A stretch of DNA of 15,041 nucleotides. Origin: an uncultured Lachnospiraceae bacterium (GTDB lineage Bacteria; Bacillota_A; Clostridia; Lachnospirales; Lachnospiraceae). The stretch spans positions 1-15,041 of the forward strand of contig CAJUGZ010000076.1 of NCBI GenBank assembly GCA_910585855.1, given 5' to 3'. Below, one piece after another: positions 6,827-14,002 of this stretch (position 1 is the first letter of the stretch; every line of letters begins with the position of its first letter). The notes beneath the pieces were generated by a model that searched no databases, was not told where the DNA came from, and saw only the letters and a program-made list of their open reading frames with translations. The translations under genes and the position numbers were made by a program.

Positions 6827-7159
6827 ATGAAAAAAGAAGAACTTGTAAGAAAGTTTTATATGCAAAAGGAAGAAGAAAAAGAGCTGTTTTTAGAAAAACT
6901 TATTTTTTGTAATTTTTCAGAGGAAAGAGATTTTGAAAATTATTTTAAAGTAGGGGAATTAGAAGAAAGTGAATTGTTTTGCTTAATAAGTTTTCTATAT
7001 CATGAAGATTGTTTTTTTATGATGATGGAAATTTTAAATAATTATAAACAACATTTTCTTTCCGCTAGTGTTTTTGAATTAGAAGAATTTGATTTTTCAG
7101 AGAAACTTTTAAAAAGATGGGAAAGAATGGAAAAATCGCAGAAAATAAATGGGAAATGA
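6827..7159 (+). CDS. Unknown acidic protein, 110 residues
   Basis: ATG 6827 is preferred because GAAGGAG lies 9 bases upstream; an earlier in-frame ATG at 6794 falls inside the duplicated regulatory repeat and lacks a ribosome binding site. The product is helical and acidic, with an aromatic, Cys-containing middle ('LIFCNFSEERDFENYFKVG', 'LISFLYHEDCFFMMMEIL'), no clear membrane segment and no motif I recognise. It is divergent from the paralogous HTH gene and shares the duplicated operator-like DNA, so it may be controlled by those regulators. It overlaps the next gene by 11 bases at most. Function unknown. Confidence 0.65.
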   Translation: MKKEELVRKFYMQKEEEKELFLEKLIFCNFSEERDFENYFKVGELEESELFCLISFLYHEDCFFMMMEILNNYKQHFLSASVFELEEFDFSEKLLKRWERMEKSQKINGK

Positions 7160-7592
7160 AAAAGTGAGAGGCTTGAAAATAAGAATGAAAAAACAAGTAT
7201 ATATTACAATGAAAGAACATAAAAAGTGTCAAAAAGTTGTGAAGGCTTATGAAGAATTATATAAAGAGGAAGATACTATCGTACTGGATGCGGGAAAATA
7301 TGGATTTGTAAAGTTACAATATTATAATAAAACGTATGGATTTGATAGTCTTGTCGCTTTTACAGATAGTGAGGAGTTATTTGATGATTTATGGAAAGAT
7401 TGGTTAAACAGGCAGCTTTTAGCACTTTCAAAAGGAACACCAATGGCAGAAATGGAGTATGAAGAAATATTTCAGTGTTTACCAGCACAGATACAAGAGA
7501 AACTTATTAAAAAGAGGATTTATTTTGAGAAGCGGGCAAAGGGTAGAGTAAGTAAGAAAAAAGGATTATGGAAAAGACGAAAGGATAAATAA
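7149..7592 (+). CDS. Unknown protein with basic C-terminal tail
   Basis: The open frame starts at ATG 7149, overlapping the previous gene. ATG 7185 is an alternative start (135 residues, MKKQVYITMKEHKKCQK) with GAGAGG somewhat far upstream; neither start has a strong ribosome binding site, which suggests coupled translation. The protein has a beta-rich centre ('TIVLDAGKYGFVKLQYYNKTYGF', about residues 43-65), an acidic helical part ('SEELFDDLWKDWLNRQLL') and a very basic end ('KRAKGRVSKKKGLWKRRKDK'), which could contact nucleic acid. I do not recognise the family. A strong bidirectional terminator follows at 7660, closing this two-gene unit. Confidence 0.65.
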   Translation: MGNEKVRGLKIRMKKQVYITMKEHKKCQKVVKAYEELYKEEDTIVLDAGKYGFVKLQYYNKTYGFDSLVAFTDSEELFDDLWKDWLNRQLLALSKGTPMAEMEYEEIFQCLPAQIQEKLIKKRIYFEKRAKGRVSKKKGLWKRRKDK

Positions 7593-7659
7593 AAGAGAAA
7601 GAAATAACAGTATTAGATGATTTTTAATAAGCGATATGCTTTACAAGGTAATATGAGAT

Positions 7660-7700
7660 AAGGAGTTAGCCAGTGACTAACTCCTTTAAAATACTTTTTT
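7660..7700. terminator. Bidirectional rho-independent terminator
   Basis: AAGGAGTTAG (7660-7669) pairs perfectly with CTAACTCCTT (7677-7686) around a 7-base loop, followed by TTTAAAATACTTTTTT. It lies between the rightward unit ending at 7592 and the leftward RHH gene ending at 7721, so it probably serves both. Confidence 0.85.
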
Positions 7701-7720
7701 ATGAAAATGAAACCTATCAA

Positions 7721-7891
7721 TCATTCAAATGTAATTTTACCATGCTTTTTCTCAAATTCATTTACATGTTTTTTCATAAGAACTTCTAGTTCTCGATTGG
7801 CAGACCGAGCATTGTAATCAGCTACAAAACGAAACTTTTTTAGTAATTCGGGATCGGTTCTTAATGTGAATTTTGATAAATCAGACTGCAT
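7721..7891 (-). CDS. Arc-like ribbon-helix-helix protein, paralogue 1
   Basis: The reverse strand has ATG at 7889-7891 with GGAGG 8 bases upstream and TGA at 7721-7723, giving 56 residues. The sequence fits the Arc fold: a beta strand 'SKFTLRTDPELL', helix 1 'LKKFRFVADYNARS', then 'ANRELEVLMKKHVNEFEKK'. RHH dimers bind short direct or inverted half-sites, and TGACGGC repeats lie just upstream (7939, 7958, 7969). The gene is a close paralogue of the one at 7995-8162, with the same core SKFTLR...LLKKFRFVA.YN.RSAN. The likely role is autorepression and control of the rightward gene at 8305 (inference). Confidence 0.85.
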   Translation of the reverse strand: MQSDLSKFTLRTDPELLKKFRFVADYNARSANRELEVLMKKHVNEFEKKHGKITFE

Positions 7892-7923
7892 ATATCATAC
7901 CTCCATAAAATCAAATTGACTTT

Positions 7924-7975
7924 ATTATAGCGTCTTAATGACGGCTAAAAGATAGCTTGGCGGCATGGTGACGGC
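7924..7975. promoter_or_regulatory. Promoter/operator region of RHH paralogue 1
   Basis: A reverse-strand -10 TATAAT (complement of 7924-7929) sits beside CGTCTTAATGACGGC (7931-7945). TGACGGC occurs at 7939 and 7969, with TGGCGGC at 7958; start-to-start spacings are 19 and 11 bp. The same order recurs upstream of paralogue 2. No convincing -35 was found, which suits an activated or weak promoter. Confidence 0.6.
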
Positions 7976-7994
7976 TAAAAATTATCTTGTGATA

Positions 7995-8162
7995 TTATAA
8001 GATTATTTTACCGTTTTTCTTTTCAAATTCTCGAATGTGTTTTCGTATTAAAGTTACTATTTCCTGATTAGCGGAACGGTCATTATATTTAGCAACAAAA
8101 CGAAATTTTTTAAGTAACTCACTTTCGATTCGTAAGGTAAATTTGGACATTTGATAAGGCAT
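7995..8162 (-). CDS. Arc-like ribbon-helix-helix protein, paralogue 2
   Basis: The reverse strand has ATG at 8160-8162 with AAGGAGGGA 8 bases upstream and TAA at 7995-7997, giving 55 residues; an internal ATG (8148-8150) is less well placed. The pattern is 'MSKFTLRIESELLKKFRFVA', 'KYNDRSANQEIVTLIRKHIREFEKK', the same Arc-type fold as its neighbour. The two diverge most in the first four residues and in helix 2. They are transcribed in the same direction from separate promoters that both carry TGACGGC boxes. Cross-regulation between the copies is likely, but the regulated function is not known. Confidence 0.85.
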   Translation of the reverse strand: MPYQMSKFTLRIESELLKKFRFVAKYNDRSANQEIVTLIRKHIREFEKKNGKIIL

Positions 8163-8188
8163 TAAAAAATCCCTCCTTAAAAACTTTA

Positions 8189-8258
8189 TTTGACACTATT
8201 ATACTGTCAAAATGACGGCAAAATATGTATTGACGGCATAATGACGGCGTATTATAAT
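8189..8258. promoter_or_regulatory. Divergent promoter/operator region with TGACGGC boxes
   Basis: Rightward promoter: TTGACG (8230-8235), 17-bp spacer, TATAAT (8253-8258), driving the gene at 8305. TGACGGC boxes at 8231 and 8242 overlap its -35 and spacer; a third lies at 8213 (spacings 18 and 11 bp). Leftward: TATAAT (complement of 8198-8203) sits in the middle of a perfect inverted repeat, TTTGACA (8189-8195) and TGTCAAA (8205-8211). Binding of the Arc-like proteins here would repress both directions. Confidence 0.75.
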
Positions 8259-8304
8259 AGTAAGAGATATTTTAATGGTGCATTAACAGATAGGAGGTCA
8301 TAAA

Positions 8305-8667
8305 ATGAGTGAATTTAGTGATATGTTCAGAAGGGTAAAATTAGATAAAATAATAGGTTATTTAATGTATGGAACAGAAGATTTTGAGATTGAAAACAAA
8401 GGAACATTTGAGGATAGAATTGAAGATGCTTTTGATAAGATTTTTGAATCATTAGAAAAAAGGTGTCCATTTATAAGTAGAGAAAATGAGGAATTACAAA
8501 ATATAATCATGGAATTTTCCATAACTCATAATGAAGTTTATTTAGAAATAGGTATTTTACTTGGTATCCAGATGTATAAGAATTTAGAACAGCAAGATTT
8601 TGATTGGAATAATATACAGGCGATTATTAACAGGAATGTATCTGCTGAAGGAAAAAAGAATAGATAG
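8305..8667 (+). CDS. Unknown 120-residue protein under RHH-operator promoter
   Basis: ATG 8305 is preceded by TAGGAGGTC and the TTGACG-N17-TATAAT promoter at 8230-8258. The helical, acidic protein has 'DKIIGYLMYGTEDFEIE' near the start and 'NEVYLEIGILLGIQMYKNL' near the end. The size, the opening 'YLMYG' element and the closing helix recall the DUF6809-type small proteins of clostridia, but I hold this weakly. No catalytic motif is evident. Since TGACGGC operators cover its promoter, it is the most likely regulatory target of the two Arc-like proteins. A terminator follows at 8754. Confidence 0.7.
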   Translation: MSEFSDMFRRVKLDKIIGYLMYGTEDFEIENKGTFEDRIEDAFDKIFESLEKRCPFISRENEELQNIIMEFSITHNEVYLEIGILLGIQMYKNLEQQDFDWNNIQAIINRNVSAEGKKNR

Positions 8668-8902
8668 ATAAAGAAAAAATGGAGGAAATAAGAGAGGTAA
8701 ATTAGATAGATTAGCAAAGTAGATAAAAATAAGAAAATAATTAAAAGAGTAGAAGCAGATAGTGCATGAATAGCATAATCTGCTTTTTTATTATATAAGA
8801 AAGGTGTTGGAAGGAAAAGTAATATTAAAATAGATTTTATATTTACTTTTATTGTAATAAAAACAATTATAAGAAATTTATAGTGAGAAGTCAAAAAAAT
8901 AA
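8668..8902. other. AT-rich intergenic DNA with no gene seen
   Basis: Apart from the terminator at 8754-8790, this stretch is very AT-rich and full of stops on the plus strand. The reverse frame that stays open here (to about 8894) has low-complexity Phe/Ile/Leu content, no ribosome binding site and overlaps the real gene, so I do not call it. Confidence 0.5.
8754..8790 (+). terminator. Rho-independent terminator
   Basis: AGCAGAT (8754-8760) pairs with ATCTGCT (8778-8784), with a short inner TGC/GCA pairing in the loop, followed by a run of six T. It closes the 8305-8667 gene. Confidence 0.8.
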
Positions 8903-8931
8903 TTGAAAATAAAAAAGAATTGTGGTAATAT
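8903..8931 (+). promoter_or_regulatory. Sigma-A promoter for the HTH gene at 8971
   Basis: TTGAAA (8903-8908), a 17-bp spacer and TAATAT (8926-8931) form a good housekeeping promoter 40 bases before the start codon. Confidence 0.75.
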
Positions 8932-8970
8932 CATAGATATGTTAGATTCTTATTAATGGAGAGAACAGAA

Positions 8971-9189
8971 ATGAAAAAAGAGAGAATAAAAGTGAATTAT
9001 AAGCCATTATGGAAAAAGATGATTGATGAAGATATATCCAAGAGCGAACTTAGAACAAAAACAGGGATTGCACCAAGTACCTTTACAAAAATGTCTAATA
9101 ATGAATATGTGGCATTAGACGTATTGGTGCGAATCTGTGATGTTATGAATTGTGGTTTAGATGATATTATTGATATAGAAAAATCTTGA
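8971..9189 (+). CDS. Small XRE-family HTH regulator
   Basis: I chose ATG 8971, with GGAGAG 7 bases upstream; the in-frame ATG at 8956 supplies the AUG-GAGAG that works as this ribosome binding site. The 72-residue product is the common compact clostridial HTH type: 'VNYKPLWKKMIDEDISKSEL', 'TGIAPSTFTKMSNNEYVALDV', 'LVRICDVMNCGLDDIIDI'. Such proteins often stand immediately before defence or restriction genes and act as their regulator. Here the next gene is the ApeA-like protein, with a perfect palindrome in between. The regulatory link is inference. Confidence 0.88.
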   Translation: MKKERIKVNYKPLWKKMIDEDISKSELRTKTGIAPSTFTKMSNNEYVALDVLVRICDVMNCGLDDIIDIEKS

Positions 9190-9316
9190 TTTTTGGAATA
9201 TATAGAATATGATATATTATTTCCAACTAAAAGAACATTTTGATATGGTTGAAAAAAGCATTTCATTAATAAAGTTAGAAATGAGTAAAATTAAGAGATT
9301 ATAAAAGCGAAAAGAG

Positions 9317-9341
9317 ATTGGCTACACACTGTGTAGCCAAT
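9317..9341. repeat. Perfect 25-bp palindrome before the ApeA-like gene
   Basis: ATTGGCTACACA (9317-9328), a single C, then TGTGTAGCCAAT (9330-9341): 12-bp arms with no mismatch. It is more GC-rich than its surroundings, lacks a T run after it on the plus strand, and ends 28 bases before the GTG start at 9370. A dimeric repressor site or a leader hairpin fits better than a terminator. Confidence 0.8.
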
Positions 9342-9369
9342 GGAAGGGATTTCAGAAAAGGTATAAATT

Positions 9370-10848
9370 GTGAATAAAAGAAAAGTGTATGCAAATATGA
9401 ATATTAGTTGTAATGTAATTTCTATCGGTGAGGTAAGCTGTTCCTATATTGGAAGTCTTGTGTTGGATGAAAATTTAGTGGCAACACTTACAATATTTGA
9501 TGTTGAGATAGATTATTATAGGCATATTGAAAAATTTAAAGATTTTTGTATATGTGCTAAAGCCGAAAAAGTTTATTATACGTTAAAAGTTGATATAGTT
9601 TTATCTTCTTCATTTTCTTGTATTGAGATAGATAAAGATATAAAAAGCAAGGTTAAGTTAGGATATGGTATATCTGATATATTAGTTGGTTCAGAATATG
9701 CAATAGATCAAAATTTGGGTTTATCTTTTAATAGGTTTTCATTTCAAACAACAGATATATTTGAATTGATTGGAATGTATCCGTGCGAAATAGAAACTAC
9801 AGATGAAAAATGGGAAGTTGGAACATCTAAAATGACTGGAAAAATATGTTCAATGAAGTTAGATAACGGCTATTCATGTTTTGTAACTCCTTTTATTTAT
9901 AAAACGAATCAGGAATATATTTTTTCTATGCATGGAAAAATCGGATATGAGAGTGCTGAGTTAGTAGATATAGAAGAATTAAAAGTCAAAATTCACTTAT
10001 TGATATTATTGTTTGAAATTTTAAGTGGAGAGTCAATATCTGTATTAAATATTGATGTAGAAAGAAATGATAAGATATTTGAATATATCGGGTTATGTAA
10101 TTGCCAAAAATCAAAATTAAAAAATTTAAAGAATGGATTCCATACGAAATCATATTTATGAAAAAGTATTTTTAAATTAAGTGATTGGAATTATAATGAA
10201 AATAGAATCATAGAGATATTTCAGGATTTAGTAGAAACTAATTTATTGGCAATGGAAAGCTATAAACAAGTTTTGCTTGATGAGGAATTAGGAATTATGA
10301 CATATAATAAGTTTCTTAAAATTATGCAAATGATTGAAGGAGTTATGCGTGATGCAGTTTTGGAGGTTGAGGAAATTGAATTTAATAAAAAGAAAGAGAA
10401 TCTTTTGAGTAAGATAGAAAATGAAGAAGATAAAGATTTTGTTGTTACATATTGTAATAATGGGGTTAGTTTTAGAACTTGTTTGAAAGGTATTTCAAAC
10501 GAATATATATGTTTATTATCAGGAATAGAAAAAGGATATAATAAAATATATAAGGATATTATTAATAAAATTATTAATGATAGAGATGTGTATACTCATG
10601 CTTCAAAGAAAAGTAAACCTGTTATGAGCGAGAACGAAATTGTGAAAGTTAATTGTTGTTATAAGATATTTTTTAGAATAAAAATATTGAATAAATTGGG
10701 AATAAAGGAAAGCTTAATTAGAAAACGATTGTTACATGATAATAGATTTGTATGTGCTTATAAAGAATTGTTTGGATTGTCTATTCTAAGGGATGATAAT
10801 ATTTATGACACAGGTGAATTTGATCAGAAAATGTGGGGGTATTCTTGA
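9370..10848 (+). pseudogene. ApeA-like HEPN defence protein, split by an in-frame TGA
   Basis: GTG 9370 follows AAAAGG at 8 bases. One reading frame runs to 10848 (492 residues, the usual ApeA-type length), interrupted only by TGA at 10159-10161 (codon 264). The first half (9370-10161) is a beta-rich domain like ApeA N-terminal domains ('HGKIGYESAELVDIEELKVK' near its end). The second half, open again from 10162 with possible restarts at TTG 10246 or ATG 10252, is an ApeA-type HEPN domain with the RNase motif R-x4-H in 'NDRDVYTHASKK' (R405, H410). ApeA HEPN proteins act in phage abortive infection. As written, only the N-terminal half would be made unless the stop is read through or the second half restarts. 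The HTH gene and palindrome upstream may control it. Confidence 0.75.
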
Positions 10849-11129
10849 ATTATAGTTTTGACAATGTAAAGTTTTGGACAAATTTTAACATAATTGTTTC
10901 ATACATCAGAGATAATTGTGTTTGGAAGGGTCTGCTAAAAAAATTGATAAAAAACATTATCAGAATAAAGCTGAAATTTTATAGCATTTAGAATAAGATG
11001 ATTTAGAGGCTCAAAAGGTAAATATATCTTTGACAGAAATAATGCCTATTATTGGGTTAGAATGGTTGTCAAAAAGCCTTTTATAAAAGAAAATTTGGTA
11101 AATTGTGATGTGGGAAATTAAATCTTAAA
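10849..11129. other. Degenerate sequence, no intact gene
   Basis: All frames are interrupted. Short coding-like stretches remain, such as one reading 'DLEAQKVNISLTEIMPIIG' around 11010-11060, so this is probably the remains of a gene that preceded the JAB cassette. I cannot name its family. TTGACA at 10858-10863 has no matching -10 at 16-18 bp. Confidence 0.4.
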
Positions 11130-11303
11130 ATGAGAACGGGCTACTTGATAATGCTGAACTTTATAAAAATTGTAATATGTCATAATTTTTTAGAAGCCCA
11201 TTTCTTTGAAACACAAGATAATATTGTTGTTTGCTTTTATTATGATTATAATAAGTTGAATGAAAAACATGATGCTATAACAGGGAAAGAAGGTTTTGAA
11301 TGA
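11130..11303 (+). CDS. Small ORF coupled to the JAB gene (57 residues, possibly truncated)
   Basis: ATG 11130 to TGA 11301-11303, ending in an ATGA overlap with the JAB gene start, which strongly suggests translational coupling. The conserved-looking part is the second half, 'HFFETQDNIVVCFYYDYNKL' then 'GKEGFE'; the first twenty residues are hydrophobic and may be fortuitous, since no ribosome binding site precedes the ATG. It could be the tail of a longer gene decayed upstream (10849-11129). Function unknown. Confidence 0.45.
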   Translation: MRTGYLIMLNFIKIVICHNFLEAHFFETQDNIVVCFYYDYNKLNEKHDAITGKEGFE

Positions 11304-11920
11304 AGAATAACTGGAATAATCTTGAAATGGCAAAAAAACGTGACCATAAGATTATAATTACAGATGAGGCTATTAATAAAATTCCAAGAATAAAATATAG
11401 AGGTATTCCAGAAAGTGAATATGATAATCTTTGGGATTTGGCAAAAAATGTTTTAAAAATATCAAAAGAAGAAAATGATTCTAATGAAGTGGCAATAACA
11501 TATAGCCTTGACAGTGTTAAACTGATTGAACAAGGTGAGAGATATATTGGTATTGCACTTGGTAGTGAACATGATGTAGATCCATTGAGTGATACAACGG
11601 CATATCACTTGATTTCTTCTACTGAGGAGTGTGTGGTAATTGTATTACATAACCATCCGTCATTGTCAGATTTTTCTTTGACAGATGTACAATTTTTATT
11701 AAGATATGATAATGTAAAAATGATGGTGGTTATAACAAATTTAGGGAGTATATCCTATTTGGTTAAAAATAAAAAATATAACTTGAAAAAGGCAATTATC
11801 CTTTTCAATGAATCGGTAGATAAAAATAATGAAGCAGAAAATTTAAAAGATTTACAAAATGCTGCGAATTATTTTTTGAAGAATAGTTACATGGTAGGTA
11901 TAGATTATGATAATCGTTAG
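11300..11920 (+). CDS. JAMM/JAB metalloprotease-like protein
   Basis: ATG 11300 overlaps the preceding stop, with GAAGG upstream. The 206-residue protein has a complete JAMM zinc signature: H117-x-H119-P-x5-S126-x2-D129 ('LHNHPSLSDFSLTDVQFLL'), with E63 in 'SNEVAITYSLDS' as the candidate catalytic glutamate. The strand 'VKMMVVITNLGSISYLV' after it fits the JAB core. The spacing differs from RadC ('HNHPSGxxxPSxxD' type) and looks more like JAB domains attached to phage and polymorphic-toxin proteins. Predicted activity is isopeptide or peptide cleavage. It is the centre of a coupled unit with the small ORFs at 11130 and 11932. Its substrate and role, whether toxin processing, defence or something else, are unknown. 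Confidence 0.8.
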   Translation: MKNNWNNLEMAKKRDHKIIITDEAINKIPRIKYRGIPESEYDNLWDLAKNVLKISKEENDSNEVAITYSLDSVKLIEQGERYIGIALGSEHDVDPLSDTTAYHLISSTEECVVIVLHNHPSLSDFSLTDVQFLLRYDNVKMMVVITNLGSISYLVKNKKYNLKKAIILFNESVDKNNEAENLKDLQNAANYFLKNSYMVGIDYDNR

Positions 11921-11931
11921 GAGGTGTACTT

Positions 11932-12102
11932 ATGAATGAAGAACGTGTTATCTTAAGTGAAAGACCAGAAGATTTAAAAAAAGCAGTTGAATGGGGCAGA
12001 GAACAGCAGAAAAAAATTATGAATGAAAAAAATGAATGGCTTGCTGATGTACTCATGGAGAAAATGACACCATTGATATTGAAGAGAAAGACTTTAAAGT
12101 GA
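11932..12102 (+). CDS. Small charged protein following JAB (56 residues)
   Basis: ATG 11932 follows TAGGAGGTG by about 8 bases and lies 11 bases after the JAB stop. The sequence is a single charged helix pattern: 'ERPEDLKKAVEWGREQQKK' (11-29), 'NEWLADVLMEKMTPLILKRK'. No known domain. Its coding sequence from about residue 13 onward is repeated at 14573-14703, there with a lost start and a one-base deletion, so the 11932 copy is the intact one. Tight spacing suggests it works with the JAB protein, for instance as a partner or inhibitor (inference). Confidence 0.65.
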   Translation: MNEERVILSERPEDLKKAVEWGREQQKKIMNEKNEWLADVLMEKMTPLILKRKTLK

Positions 12103-12196
12103 CGTAAAAATCATATGGGTACAATTTGGGTACACCAGCTTTGAAACCATATAAATAAAAAGTAATGTAAAACATGATTTGTAGGGAACTGAGAAA
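11969..12196 (+). repeat. Direct repeat, left copy (with arm-site-like pair)
   Basis: About 230 bp match 14573-14837 at nearly every position, except for a single-base indel and about 40 bp present only in the right copy. The repeat covers most of the 56-residue gene, the pair TGGGTACAATTTGGGTACA (12116-12134) and an ATGATTTGTAGGGAACTGA segment (12174 on). Sequence identity stops at about 12196, where the toxin-like relic continues. Confidence 0.9.
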
Positions 12197-12467
12197 AGTA
12201 GAAGGTTTAAAGACAATCAAAAACTTTATTGCTGAAGATAATGTAAATAAAGAATTAGAAGTGATATAAAATATTTACAGTCAGTTTGAGAAAATATAAC
12301 AGTTTCCTTATATTGGAGCAGATCTGTTTAAACGTGTAAGTTTTAAAATAGATTATAAATATGTTGTGTGGGAGAATTATATTATACTTTATAGAGTAGG
12401 TAAAGAAGCAGTAGAAATTTATCGTGTGATAAATCAGTATCAGGATATTATGAGAATATTTAGATAA
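12174..12467 (+). pseudogene. ParE/RelE-type toxin relic with two in-frame stops
   Basis: One frame from ATG 12174 to TAA 12465 would give 97 residues, the normal size of a ParE/RelE toxin, but TAA occurs at 12267-12269 and 12297-12299. The C-terminal part is the recognisable one: 'QFPYIGADLFKRVSFKIDY', 'KYVVWENYIILYRVGKEAVEIYRVINQ', the strand pattern ending ParE-like ribosome or gyrase toxins. No antitoxin gene remains next to it. The first 22 bp belong to the direct repeat, so the start region was joined to or created by that repeat boundary. Almost certainly non-functional. Confidence 0.65.
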
Positions 12468-12564
12468 AATTTGATAGGAGATGATATATTATTAAAAATG
12501 TTATAAAAACATTAGGGTTTTACCTAAATGTATATTTTGTGTTGCATATACTATTATTAACTAA

Positions 12565-12593
12565 TTTAGATTGATAATGAAATTTGTTATAAT
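12565..12593 (+). promoter_or_regulatory. Probable promoter of the second HEPN-motif gene
   Basis: TTTAGA (12565-12570), 17-bp spacer, TATAAT (12588-12593), seven bases before AGGAGG (12600-12605). The perfect -10 outweighs the weak -35. Confidence 0.5.
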
Positions 12594-12611
12594 TATCTTA
12601 GGAGGAAAACA

Positions 12612-13636
12612 ATGGATTCAATTTCATATCGAAAGTGGGATATTTGGATGAATATCGCTCTTTTACAACAGAAAAAAGAATATTCGGGATATTTTGAATG
12701 TGTCATAACTCCTACATTAATGGCACAACAAACAGTTGAGTTTTTGGAAGAAAATTATAATTTAAAAAATGGAGAAATTCATGAAAAAATAAATTCTTTT
12801 ACTGATTATTCTCCACAATTTCTTTATAACGAAAGAGGAGAACTTTGTATTAAGTTGTATAATTCATTAAATCCAAATGAAATAGGTGAATTTTTAATAA
12901 AAAAAGTTCTAAAACAATTAAATGCTATTTCATTGTGTATGGATTTTACTTTGAATTGTAATAGAATTTCTTTTAAAAGTCTAAATCATACAACAATTTT
13001 CTATGCTATGAGAAAACCTTTAGGGCGTGGAATGTCTTTTGAAGTAGAGGAAAGAATAGCTGCAAAGGAAAAAATGAAAATAGATTATTCAATATTATTA
13101 AATACAAGAAACGAGCGAATACTTCTTGTAGCAAAACATTATTTAACTGGAATCAATCTTATGGATTAGAAGATCAGTTTCCAGGCTTAATAGAAGCAGC
13201 ATTTATGCAATTTTATTTAGGATGTGAATGTGCTTGTAAAACACATAAAATTGAAGCTGCAAAGAAAGAGATTTCAAATATGTTCATTAAAAATAGCCGT
13301 AATCTTCAAATAATTGCACATCAAGTTTGGAGTGTAAGAAATAATTATTTTGGTCACAGTACAAAGATAGATCAAAATGCATCTATTGATTTTGAACAAG
13401 CAGTTAGTATTTCTAAACAAGTATTAGTTGCTCGCTATTTATGTAGATGTTTACTTGATGCTTTATTACAATCAACAACAAAATTAATTAGAGAAATTGG
13501 GTTTTATTCAAAAGGATATTCAGAAAATTTTAATGGTGATGTTAATGAATTGTCAAATAGATTTTATGTACAATTTAACAATAGAAAAGTAAAATTATAT
13601 GAAAAAGGAATATATAAAGAATCAATAGATATATAA
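12612..13636 (+). pseudogene. Second HEPN-motif protein, broken by a one-base deletion
   Basis: ATG 12612 has AGGAGG at ideal spacing. The first frame gives 185 residues and stops at 13169; the following frame (open through 13205-13636) continues the protein. Adding one A to the A4 run at 13133-13136 joins them as 'LLVAK-TLFNWNQSYGLED', making 341 residues. The C-terminal helical domain holds R-x5-H in 'VWSVRNNYFGHS' (R243, H249 in the repaired protein), the HEPN ribonuclease signature. The N-terminal 170 residues are mixed alpha/beta and unrecognised. HEPN proteins commonly act as RNases in abortive infection or toxin systems. As written, the truncated product lacks the catalytic domain. It lies in the segment between the long direct repeats. 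Confidence 0.7.
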
Positions 13637-13749
13637 AGGTTACATTTATTCCTTGAAAATTTTTAAAATTAATATATTTAGTTTGTTATTATATTAGTTA
13701 TTCGTATAAGTACCAATTCAAATAAAGAATTATAGAAATAGGATTTGGA

Positions 13750-13985
13750 GAAAATCAGAAAGATAATTGAAGAAATTATATGTAAGGTAGTTTCAGATAT
13801 TAAGGAAATTGAGTTTAAGGATGAAAAAGAAAAGATTTTGAACAAGTAGAATAGAAAATGAAGAAGAGAAGTCTTTTATCATTAAATATTATAGTAATAG
13901 ATGTGAAGGTACTATAATGACAAGAAGTGATAATATATTAAATATGCAAATTACAATAGCAAATACGATGAAACAAGAATGGAAT
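13750..13985 (+). pseudogene. Fragment of another ApeA-type HEPN domain
   Basis: Reading across a frameshift near 13845-13852 gives 'KIIEEIICKVVSDIKEIEFK', 'DEKEKILNK', then 'RIENEEEKSFIIKYYSN'. This matches the intact-frame HEPN region at about 10330-10450 ('QMIEGVMRDAVLEVEEIEFN', 'KIENEEDKDFVVTYCNN'). It is therefore a decayed relative of the 9370-10848 gene, truncated at both ends and lacking the R-x4-H segment. Confidence 0.6.
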
Positions 13986-14002
13986 ATTGATTTTGGAAAA
14001 GA

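Noticed and set aside
8538..8894. 118-residue reverse-strand open frame
   Set aside because: Low-complexity hydrophobic translation of AT-rich DNA, no ribosome binding site, overlaps the well-supported gene at 8305-8667 and its terminator.
10159..10161. TGA as selenocysteine or tryptophan recoding
   Set aside because: No selenocysteine insertion hairpin is evident after the codon and other genes in the window use TGA as a normal stop; nonsense mutation is simpler.
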